NCBI GenBank assembly: GCA_022739095.1
Contig: JAIJEI010000005.1
Span: 1-28,001 of the forward strand
Source: Bifidobacterium sp.
GTDB taxonomy: Bacteria > Actinomycetota > Actinomycetes > Actinomycetales > Bifidobacteriaceae
DNA length: 28,001 nt
Reading direction: 5' to 3'
Part shown: piece by piece, positions 1-6,819 of the stretch
Numbering within the stretch: the stretch's first letter is position 1
How the letters are laid out: each line of letters opens with the position of its first letter
The notes under the pieces: generated by a model
Told to the model about the DNA's origin: nothing
Seen by the model: the letters and a program-made list of their open reading frames with translations, nothing else
Database searches by the model: none
Translations under genes and position numbers: made by a program

Positions 1-30
1 TGTGCGAAGCGTCAGGAAACACCGTGAGTG

Positions 31-65
31 TTCACAAGGTCCAAAATTGTTAGTATCATTAACAA
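31..65 (+). promoter_or_regulatory. Candidate nagBA promoter with overlapping operator
   Basis: A -35-like TTCACA (31-36) lies 17 bp before a -10-like TATCAT (54-59). An inverted repeat, TTGTTA (47-52) and TAACAA (60-65) separated by 7 bp, covers the -10. A repressor bound there would block RNA polymerase, as expected for an amino-sugar-responsive ROK- or LacI-type regulator; which family is inference. The resulting leader before nagB would be about 150 nt. Confidence 0.5.
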
Positions 66-213
66 ATAGCGAATCGCCAATCGGCACTATGCCGAACGGC
101 GGTTGGAACGCCGCACATCACCCGGACGTGACAAGGATGTTGCCATTATCCGCAAGACGGGCAGCGGCACAGCGACTCGCATCGGGCGGGCCGCACGGAA
201 CTGGAGGAAACCG

Positions 214-1026
214 ATGCCGGAAATCATCATTGTCAAGAACGAAGCCGAGGCCGGCGAAATCTACGGCCGTTGCGTGGCGGACCTGATCAGAGCAAAGCCG
301 GAGGCCGTGCTGGGCCTGGCCACTGGTTCCAGCCCGCTGGCCGCCTATCAGGCGCTCGCCAAGATCGTCAAGGACGAGGCCATTGACGTTTCGGGCGTGC
401 GTGGTTTCGCGCTTGACGAATACATCGGACTGCCGCTGACCCATCCCGAGTCCTATCATGCGACCATCCATCGCACCGTGGTCGAACCGCTCGGCCTGGA
501 CCCGGCCAAGGTCCATGTGCCCGGCGACGTACTCAACGGCACTCCGCTCGAAGACGGCGACAAAGTCGCGCTGGCCGGCCCCGCCTATGATCGTGCCATC
601 GAAGCCGCTGGCGGCATCGACGTGCAGATCCTCGGCATAGGCACCGACGGCCACGTCGGCTTCAACGAGCCCGGTTCCTCGCTGGCCTCCGGCACTCGCG
701 TCAAGACCTTGGCCGAACAGACCCGCGTCGACAACGCGCGCTTCTTCGACAACGACATCAACCAAGTGCCCACCCACTGCATCACGCAGGGTATTGGCAC
801 GATCATGAAGGCCCGTCACCTCGTGCTGCTGGCGTTCGGTGCCGGCAAGGCCGAAGCCATCGAGGAGACGGTGGAAGGCGGCGTGTCCGCGTTCTGCCCG
901 GCTTCCGCACTGCAGATGCACCCGCACGCCACGATTATCGTGGATGAGGATGCCGCCTCTCGTCTGCGCCACAAGGACTACTATCGCTACGCTTACACCC
1001 ACAAGCCGGCCTGGCAGGGCATCTGA
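214..1026 (+). CDS. nagB: Glucosamine-6-phosphate deaminase NagB
   Basis: Cytoplasmic enzyme that converts glucosamine-6-phosphate to fructose-6-phosphate and ammonia, feeding amino sugars into central metabolism. The 270-residue product has the usual family length. The phosphate-binding segment LGLATGSSPL lies near residues 33-42, ALDEY gives the enolisation Asp (D68), and GIGTDGHVGFNEPGSS supplies D145, H147 and E152, matching E. coli D72, D141, H143 and E148. The ATG at 214 is chosen because TGGAGG precedes it and the protein begins MPEIIIVKNE; the reading frame is open to an upstream ATG at 103, but that would add 37 residues of unrelated sequence. nagA follows in the same direction and supplies the substrate, so the two form a likely operon, although a 135-bp structured repeat separates them. 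Confidence 0.97.
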   Translation: MPEIIIVKNEAEAGEIYGRCVADLIRAKPEAVLGLATGSSPLAAYQALAKIVKDEAIDVSGVRGFALDEYIGLPLTHPESYHATIHRTVVEPLGLDPAKVHVPGDVLNGTPLEDGDKVALAGPAYDRAIEAAGGIDVQILGIGTDGHVGFNEPGSSLASGTRVKTLAEQTRVDNARFFDNDINQVPTHCITQGIGTIMKARHLVLLAFGAGKAEAIEETVEGGVSAFCPASALQMHPHATIIVDEDAASRLRHKDYYRYAYTHKPAWQGI

Positions 1027-1039
1027 GTTATCGTGTGCT

Positions 1040-1174
1040 GGCTCCCCTCTTGTGAGGGGAGCTGTCGAATGTAATGAGACTGAGGGTGGTTATCGGCGGC
1101 GGCATATGTGTATTGCTTCCCGATTGGACCACCCTCAGTCTCGCTTCGCGAGCCAGCTCCCGCCAGCGGGAGCG
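1040..1174. repeat. Structured intergenic repeat, copy 1 (nagB-nagA)
   Basis: Multi-hairpin element. The left arm is GCTCCCCTC (1041-1049) paired with GAGGGGAGC (1054-1062). A perfect 15-bp central stem joins 1076-1090 to 1128-1142, closing a 37-nt loop. A small TCGC-TTC-GCGA hairpin follows at 1141-1151, overlapping the stem end. The right arm is GCTCCCGC (1156-1163) paired with GCGGGAGC (1166-1173). The ends form inverted GCTCCC/GGGAGC termini. The same architecture recurs at 4400-4510 and 22803-22906. It ends about 10 bp before the nagA ribosome binding site and may modulate nagA expression. Confidence 0.85.
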
Positions 1175-1196
1175 CATGAGCGGTAAGGAGAACAAC

Positions 1197-2480
1197 ATGT
1201 CTGATAGGAACGAGATAGTCTCGCGCGTGACCGCGGCACTGGAGGGCAAGCCGGCTCCGGTGGCGATTCGCAACGCGCGCAAGGTGGATGCGCGCGGCGA
1301 ACGGCGCGGATATTGGGCCGTCTCCGATGCCGCCGGCGTCATCGTGGCGGCCGGCACGGGGGAGGAGGCCTTTGAGCACTACTGCCGTACGGTGGGGCTC
1401 GACCCGGCCGATCGCAATGCGGTCGTTGATGCTGAAGGCCGTATCCTGACCCCCGGCTACGTGGACATCCACGCGCACGGCGCATGGGAGAAAAGCTTCG
1501 ACGACGGGCCGGATGGCATCGACGTGGCACGTGCCGGTCACGCCGTGCACGGCACCACGCGTCAGATGCTCTCGCTGATCACCAATCCCGTGGACGTGAT
1601 CTGCCGGAACATCCGCACGGTCCGCGGCAAAATGGAGTCCGGCCGCCCCGACATTCTCGGCTGCCATCTGGAAGGCCCGTTCCTGGCCCTGGCTCGCAAA
1701 GGCGCACATGACCCGGAATGCCTCAAGGACCCGGTGCCCGACATCGTCGATAAGATGCTTGAGGCCTCCGGTGCCGACCCCGCCTCCGGCAAGCTTGGCT
1801 GCATCCGTCAGATCACCATCGCCCCCGAACTACCCCACGGCATCTCCGCCATCCGCCAGTTCGCCGCTGCCGGCGTGGTGCCGGCCGTGGGCCACTGCGA
1901 CGCCGACTACGAGACCGCCAAAGCCGGCTTCGACGCGGGCGCGGGCATCATGACCCACATGTTCAACGCGATGAACGGCCTGCACCACCGCGAGCCCGGT
2001 CCGATTCCGGCCGCGGTGGAGGATCCGCGCGTCACCATCGAGCTCATCAACGACGGATTCCACGTGCAGGATCCGATGGTGAGCCTCTCCTTCCGGTTCG
2101 CACCTCATCGTACGGCCTTCGTAACCGATGCAATGGCCGCAACCGACTGCCCGGACGGCGCCTACAAGTTGGGCGCACTGGACGTGAACGTGGTTGATGG
2201 GCATGCGCGTCTGGTCTCCAACGGCGCCATCGCCGGCTCCACCCTGCTGCTGGAAGTCGCCGTGCGCCGCGCGGTGGACGAACTGGGCTTCAGCCCGGTG
2301 GACGCGGTCGAGGCGGCCACTCTGACGCCGGCCAAGGCGTTCGGCTTCGACCGGCCGAACCCGGTCACCGGGGCGCCTATCGGCCTCATCGCCCCCGGCT
2401 TCGCCGCCGATTTCAACCTCACGGACCCGGCCGACTGGACGGTCGAACAGGTGTGGTGCGCGGGCCGCAAGCTCAAGTAG
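1197..2480 (+). CDS. nagA: N-acetylglucosamine-6-phosphate deacetylase NagA
   Basis: Amidohydrolase-superfamily enzyme that removes acetate from GlcNAc-6-phosphate to give the NagB substrate. In the 427-residue product the metal and catalytic positions are visible: DIHAHG (H92, H94), HLEGPF (E159), VGHCDA (H233), THMFNAMNGLHHREPG (H254) and FVTDAMA with the general acid/base D311. The ATG at 1197 is chosen for the TAAGGAG centred about 10 nt upstream; an in-frame ATG at 1176 is possible but lies against the right arm of the intergenic repeat and lacks a better binding site. With nagB it forms a catabolic operon for GlcNAc released from mucin glycans, milk oligosaccharides or cell-wall turnover. 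Confidence 0.96.
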   Translation: MSDRNEIVSRVTAALEGKPAPVAIRNARKVDARGERRGYWAVSDAAGVIVAAGTGEEAFEHYCRTVGLDPADRNAVVDAEGRILTPGYVDIHAHGAWEKSFDDGPDGIDVARAGHAVHGTTRQMLSLITNPVDVICRNIRTVRGKMESGRPDILGCHLEGPFLALARKGAHDPECLKDPVPDIVDKMLEASGADPASGKLGCIRQITIAPELPHGISAIRQFAAAGVVPAVGHCDADYETAKAGFDAGAGIMTHMFNAMNGLHHREPGPIPAAVEDPRVTIELINDGFHVQDPMVSLSFRFAPHRTAFVTDAMAATDCPDGAYKLGALDVNVVDGHARLVSNGAIAGSTLLLEVAVRRAVDELGFSPVDAVEAATLTPAKAFGFDRPNPVTGAPIGLIAPGFAADFNLTDPADWTVEQVWCAGRKLK

Positions 2481-2497
2481 CAGTAAACCGACCGGTT

Positions 2498-2517
2498 GAC
2501 GGATGGAGGCATCCGTC
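2498..2517 (+). terminator. Small hairpin after nagA
   Basis: GACGGATG (2498-2505) pairs perfectly with CATCCGTC (2510-2517) around a 4-nt loop, 18 bp after the nagA stop. No T-run follows, so termination strength is uncertain; it may instead protect the mRNA 3' end. Confidence 0.5.
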
Positions 2518-2526
2518 TACGAACAT

Positions 2527-2570
2527 GGTCACATGGTGAGATGATAGTGTATTCGTCTCACCATGTGACC
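2527..2570. repeat. 15-bp perfect inverted repeat upstream of oppA
   Basis: GGTCACATGGTGAGA (2527-2541) and its exact complement (2556-2570) flank a 14-nt spacer. It lies between nagA and oppA, 188 bp before the oppA start. No T-tract follows on either side. It could be a terminator for nagBA, an operator (arm centres about 29 bp apart), or part of an oppA leader structure. Confidence 0.8.
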
Positions 2571-2658
2571 GTTATTCACGTCGTAATACAAGAATCCGTA
2601 ATACTGCTCGATACCGCATAAGACCGGCCATGATCGCCACAAGCGAAACATAAGTCGA

Positions 2659-2700
2659 TGACTATGGAAACGCAGGGGTAACACATCCGCACCATAGTCA
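2659..2700. repeat. 9-bp inverted repeat in the oppA leader
   Basis: TGACTATGG (2659-2667) and CCATAGTCA (2692-2700) are perfect complements separated by 24 nt. They lie about 60 bp before the oppA start codon, in the probable 5' untranslated region. Confidence 0.65.
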
Positions 2701-2758
2701 GGCGGTAATCCACGCCCACAGTGATGACGTGGAAACAAGTTATGAGAGAGGATTCCTG

Positions 2759-4390
2759 TTGCATTCCAAGAAGATTCTGGCCGCCGCCGTCTCCGTGGCC
2801 GCCATCGCATCCCTGACCGCCTGCGGCGGTGTGAAGGATGACACCACCGCCGCCGATTCCGGCAACGCCATCACCATCGGCACCACCGATAAGATCACCA
2901 GCCTGGACCCCGCCGGCTCCTACGACAACGGCTCCCACGCTGTGCAGATCCAAGTGTTCCCGTTCCTATACGCCCAGGACTACAACACCTCCGAACTGAG
3001 CCCGGACATCGCCGCCGATAACGGTACCTGGAACGATGACGGCACCGAATTCACCGTCAAGCTCAAGGACGGCCTGAAGTTTGCCAACGGCAACGACCTG
3101 ACCGCTTCCGACGTCAAGTTCTCCTACGACCGCATCAAAAAGATCAACGACCCGAACGGCCCGAGCTCCCTGCTCGCCAACGTCGAATCCGTGACCGCCA
3201 AGGACGACACCACCGTGGTGTTCAAGGATTCCGTGCCTTTCGACGTGACTCTGAAGCAGGTCATGTCCAGCCCCGCCGGCCCGATCGTCGATGAGGATAC
3301 CTTCGACGCCGACAAGCTCACCGACGCCGACACCATCGTCTCCAAGAAGGCCTTCGCCGGCCCGTACACGCTGACCGCCTTCAAGATCAACGAGTCCGCC
3401 GCCTACGCTAAGAACGACTCCTACAAGGGCCTGACTCCGGCCAAGAACTCCGCCGTGCAGGTCAAGTACTTCGCCGACGCCTCCAACCTGAAGATGGCCG
3501 TCCAGCAAGGCCAGGTCGACGTGGCCTACCGCTCCCTGAGCCCGACCGACATCGAGGACCTCTCCAAGGACTCCAAGGTCAAGGTCGTCAAGGGCCCGGG
3601 TGGTGAGGAGCGCTTCATCGCCTTCAACTTCAAGATTCAGCCCTACGGCGAGTCCCAGCCCGACGCCGACGCCAACAAGGCCAAGGCCGTGCGCCAGGCC
3701 GTCGCCAACCTCATCGACCGCGAAGAGCTCTCCACCAAGGTCTACAAGGGCACCTACACCCCGATGTACTCCTTCATCCCGGACGGTCTGGCCGGCCACA
3801 ACGACACGCTGAAGTCCGCCTACGGTGACGGCAACGGCAAGCCCAGCACCGAGAAGGCCAAGAAGGTCCTCGCCGATGCGGGCGTCACCACCCCGGTCGA
3901 CCTGAAGCTCCAGTACAACAGTGACCACTACGGCTCCGCCTCCGCCGACGAGTACGCGGCCTTGAAGTCCCAGCTTGAGGAAGGCGGCCTGTTCAAGGTC
4001 GACCTGCAGTCCACCGAATGGACCCAGTACTCCAAGGACCGTGTCGTCACCGACGATTCCGACGGTGTGTACCCGGTCTACCAGCTCGGCTGGTTCCCGG
4101 ACTACTCCGACCCGGACAACTACCTGTCCCCGTTCTTCCGCGACGGCAACTTCGTGAACAACGGCTACTCCAACAAGGAAGTCAACGACCTGATCGTCAA
4201 GCAGGCCGGCGAGAAGGATGCCACCGCCCGTGAGGACATCCTCAATCAGATCCAGAAGCTCGAGACCGAAGACCTCTCCACCATCCCGCTGCTGCAGGGT
4301 GCCCAGGTCGCCGTCACCGGCACCTCCGTGAAGGGCGTCACCCTCGACGCTTCCTTCCGCTTCCGCTACGCCTCCGTCACCAAGGGCTGA
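2759..4390 (+). CDS. oppA: Oligopeptide ABC transporter solute-binding lipoprotein
   Basis: Family 5 extracellular solute-binding protein (SBP_bac_5), the membrane-anchored receptor of a peptide importer. The N terminus is a lipoprotein signal: KK, a hydrophobic stretch, then LTAC with the lipidated Cys at residue 22. The body carries the family's typical start (DKITSLDPAGSYDNGS) and later GWFPDYSDPDNYLSPFF. The TTG at 2759 is preferred because AGAGAGGA sits six bases before it and it gives a normal 21-residue signal; a GTG at 2729 is in frame but would add ten residues before the basic region. It heads oppABCDF. The repeat that follows may separate its abundance from the membrane and ATPase genes, as is usual for binding proteins. 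Codon use is strongly biased to C-ending codons, which suggests high expression. The transported peptide cannot be read from sequence. Confidence 0.95.
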   Translation: MHSKKILAAAVSVAAIASLTACGGVKDDTTAADSGNAITIGTTDKITSLDPAGSYDNGSHAVQIQVFPFLYAQDYNTSELSPDIAADNGTWNDDGTEFTVKLKDGLKFANGNDLTASDVKFSYDRIKKINDPNGPSSLLANVESVTAKDDTTVVFKDSVPFDVTLKQVMSSPAGPIVDEDTFDADKLTDADTIVSKKAFAGPYTLTAFKINESAAYAKNDSYKGLTPAKNSAVQVKYFADASNLKMAVQQGQVDVAYRSLSPTDIEDLSKDSKVKVVKGPGGEERFIAFNFKIQPYGESQPDADANKAKAVRQAVANLIDREELSTKVYKGTYTPMYSFIPDGLAGHNDTLKSAYGDGNGKPSTEKAKKVLADAGVTTPVDLKLQYNSDHYGSASADEYAALKSQLEEGGLFKVDLQSTEWTQYSKDRVVTDDSDGVYPVYQLGWFPDYSDPDNYLSPFFRDGNFVNNGYSNKEVNDLIVKQAGEKDATAREDILNQIQKLETEDLSTIPLLQGAQVAVTGTSVKGVTLDASFRFRYASVTKG

Positions 4391-4399
4391 TCCAGCATG

Positions 4400-4510
4400 A
4401 GCTCCCCTCTTTGAGGGGGAGCTGTCTGCCGACGGCAGACTGAGGGAAGCCCAACTCGTATGACTCCCCTCAGTCGGCTTCGCCACCAGCTCCCCTCGGA
4501 GAGGGGAGCC
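4400..4510. repeat. Structured intergenic repeat, copy 2 (oppA-oppB)
   Basis: Left arm AGCTCCCCTC (4400-4409) pairs with the GGGGGAGCT ending at 4423 (one bulged G). An extra GTCTGCC-GAC-GGCAGAC hairpin lies at 4424-4440. The central stem is GACTGAGGG (4438-4446, sharing its first bases with that hairpin) against CCCTCAGTC (4467-4475). The right arm is GCTCCCCTC (4489-4497) against GAGGGGAGC (4501-4509), followed by CTTTATTGCTTT, which is terminator-like. It fills almost the whole oppA-oppB gap. Confidence 0.85.
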
Positions 4511-4553
4511 TTTATTGCTTTATATACCGATTACCAACACCAAGGAGCATCGC

Positions 4554-5645
4554 GTGTCAGACAGCGCCACAGCGACCTCCAGCACCACTCCGGCGAAAGC
4601 CAAGACGAAGAAGAACCGACTGTCAGGTAGTTTCTTCCGCTTCGTGCTGACGAGGTTCCTTCTCATTATCCCCACCGTTTTCATTCTGGTCACCATCGTG
4701 TTCTTCGTGATGCGCGCCACCGGCGACCCGATTTCCGCCGCCCTGGGCGGCCGCCTGACACCCGCCGAACTCCAGCAGCGCATCCACGCGGCCGGCTATG
4801 ACCGCCCGCTGATCGTGCAATACGTCGACTATCTTGGCGGCCTGCTGCACGGCGACCTCGGCACGACACTGACCGATAACCAGCCGGTGATCAGCATCCT
4901 TACGCACTACGGCGCCGCCACATTCGAACTGGCCTTCCTCGCCCTGATCGTGGCGCTGATCGTCGGCATCGGCCTGGGCCGACTCGCCGCCCGCAAGCGC
5001 GACCGTGCCGCCGACGCCGGCATCCGCACCTTCGCCATCCTGTGCTACGCCACCCCGGTGTTCTTCCTCGGCCTCGTGCTGAAGCTCATCTTCGCCGTCT
5101 GGCTCAACATCCTGCCCGCCTCCGGCCGCTCCGACCTGAACTCCGAAATGCAGTTCACCCGCCTGGTCTCGCCGACCGGCTTCTACATCATCGACGCCAT
5201 CCAGCTCGGCGACATGAACGTGCTCGTCGACGTGCTGCGCCACGCCGTGCTGCCGACCATCGCCCTGGGCCTCCTGACCGCAGGCGTGTTCATCCGACTG
5301 GTGCGAACCAACGTCATCTCCACCTACAACTCCGGCTACGTCGAGGCCGCCCGTTCGCGCGGCATCTCCGAAAAGCGCCTGCTCAACAAGCACGCCTGGC
5401 GGCCGGCCCTGATCCCGATCATCACCGTCATGGGCATGCAGATCGCCCTGATGCTCGCCGGCGCGGTCCTGACCGAAACCACCTTCGAATGGAAGGGCCT
5501 GGGCTTCATGCTGTCCCAGTACCTGAAGGCCCGTGACTTCGTGGCCGTGCAGGGCATCGTGATTCTGATCGCCATCATCGTGGCCGTCGTCAACTTCCTC
5601 GTCGACGTCATCGCCGCGCTTATCGACCCGAGAGTGAGGTACTGA
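4554..5645 (+). CDS. oppB: Oligopeptide ABC transporter permease OppB
   Basis: Inner-membrane subunit of the peptide importer. The first membrane helix is the LLIIPTVFILVTIVFFVM region (about residues 36-53), and several further hydrophobic helices follow, the last near the C terminus (IVILIAIIVAVVNFLVDVIAALI). The cytoplasmic EAA loop that docks the ATPase reads EAARSRGISEKRLLNKHAW. A hydrophilic, Ser/Thr/Lys-rich stretch of about 30 residues precedes the first helix. GTG at 4554 is chosen because AAGGAG lies just upstream; the frame is open to a TTG at 4515 that has no binding site. The stop is one base before the oppC start, implying coupled translation. Product 363 residues, slightly longer than typical because of the N-terminal stretch. 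Confidence 0.94.
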   Translation: MSDSATATSSTTPAKAKTKKNRLSGSFFRFVLTRFLLIIPTVFILVTIVFFVMRATGDPISAALGGRLTPAELQQRIHAAGYDRPLIVQYVDYLGGLLHGDLGTTLTDNQPVISILTHYGAATFELAFLALIVALIVGIGLGRLAARKRDRAADAGIRTFAILCYATPVFFLGLVLKLIFAVWLNILPASGRSDLNSEMQFTRLVSPTGFYIIDAIQLGDMNVLVDVLRHAVLPTIALGLLTAGVFIRLVRTNVISTYNSGYVEAARSRGISEKRLLNKHAWRPALIPIITVMGMQIALMLAGAVLTETTFEWKGLGFMLSQYLKARDFVAVQGIVILIAIIVAVVNFLVDVIAALIDPRVRY

Positions 5646-5646
5646 G

Positions 5647-6816
5647 ATGACCACCACATCCCAAGACAAGATCACCGTTCCCGGTGACGACCGCCTCACC
5701 AAGCTCAACGTCAGCACCACGACGCCGTTCTGGACCAAGATTCCAATCATCAAGGAACTGCGCGTGGCGGTCGGCTGGCAGAAGGGCATGCTGATCACCG
5801 GCCTCGCGATCACAGCATTCTTCCTGCTCGTGGCCCTCTTCGCCCCACTGATCGCCCCCTACGACCACGCCCAGATCAAGGCCGCCGACGGCACGTCCTT
5901 CCCAGCGCAGGCCGCGCCCTCCGCCGAACACATCTGGGGCACCACCGCCGCCGGATTCGATGTGTTCTCCCGTGTGGTGTGGGGCGCCCGCACCGCCGTC
6001 ATCGCCATCGTCGTGGCCGTGCTGCTCTCCATCTTCGCCGGCGTGCTGCTCGGCCTGGTGTCCGGCTACTACGGTGGCTGGGTGGACCGCATTCTGGTAA
6101 TGATCGCCGACGCCATCTACTCCTTCCCCTCGCTGCTGCTCGCCATTCTGATGGCCATCATGATCTCCCACGGCCAGTCCGGCCTGTGGAGCGGCATCCT
6201 AGCCTCCGGCATCTCCATCACCGTGGTGTACATCCCGCAGTATTTCCGCACAATTCGCGCCGAAGTGATCCGCATCAAGGAATCCGCGTATGTCGAGTCC
6301 GCGCGCGTGGTCGGCGCCTCCACCTGGCGCATCATGACCAAGCACCTGTTCAAGAACTCCACCCGCACGCTGCCGGTGATCCTGACGCTGAACTCGTCCG
6401 AAGCCATCCTGACCCTCGCCGGCCTGGGCTTCCTCGGCTTCGGCATCGAGCCGACCGCCGCCGCCGAATGGGGCTACGACCTGAACCGCTCGGTTTCCGA
6501 CGTGACCGCCGGCATCTGGTGGACCGCCGTGTTCCCCGGCATCGCCATCGTGCTCATCGTGCTCGGCATCACGCTCGTGGGCGAATCGCTCAACGATCTG
6601 GCCGACCCGCGTCTGCGCGCCCGCAAGTCCGCCGGCGAAGTTGTCGGATCGATCGAAGACACGTCCGTCGACCCAAACGAGAAGCCGTCCGCACGCAACG
6701 AGGTGATCGCCGAACTCGACGCGAACGTCGACCCGCCGGCCACCGCCACCGACCATGACCCGACCATCGTCGCCTCCGAATGGACCGGCGAAGGCAAGCC
6801 GGAAGGCAAGGAGTGA
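5647..6816 (+). CDS. oppC: Oligopeptide ABC transporter permease OppC
   Basis: Second permease subunit, pairing with OppB. It has the OppC-type N terminus with a first helix at LITGLAITAFFLLVALFAPL and the following extracytoplasmic segment (LIAPYDHAQ), then the conserved HIWGTTAAGFDVFSRVVWGA block. The EAA loop is ESARVVGASTWRIMTKHLF. The 389-residue product is longer than usual: about 60 residues after the last helix are hydrophilic and acidic, with no recognisable domain, and may be a cytoplasmic tail. The ATG at 5647 follows the oppB stop directly, and oppDF begins four bases after its stop, so oppBCDF is tightly packed. Confidence 0.94.
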   Translation: MTTTSQDKITVPGDDRLTKLNVSTTTPFWTKIPIIKELRVAVGWQKGMLITGLAITAFFLLVALFAPLIAPYDHAQIKAADGTSFPAQAAPSAEHIWGTTAAGFDVFSRVVWGARTAVIAIVVAVLLSIFAGVLLGLVSGYYGGWVDRILVMIADAIYSFPSLLLAILMAIMISHGQSGLWSGILASGISITVVYIPQYFRTIRAEVIRIKESAYVESARVVGASTWRIMTKHLFKNSTRTLPVILTLNSSEAILTLAGLGFLGFGIEPTAAAEWGYDLNRSVSDVTAGIWWTAVFPGIAIVLIVLGITLVGESLNDLADPRLRARKSAGEVVGSIEDTSVDPNEKPSARNEVIAELDANVDPPATATDHDPTIVASEWTGEGKPEGKE

Positions 6817-6819
6817 GAG

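Noticed and set aside
103..213. Upstream start for nagB at 103
   Set aside because: It would add 37 residues absent from the family, while the ATG at 214 has a good ribosome binding site and gives the normal length.
2966..4486. 506-codon minus-strand frame opposite oppA
   Set aside because: Leu/Val/Gly/Glu-rich shadow of a strongly codon-biased gene; no motif and no start signals.
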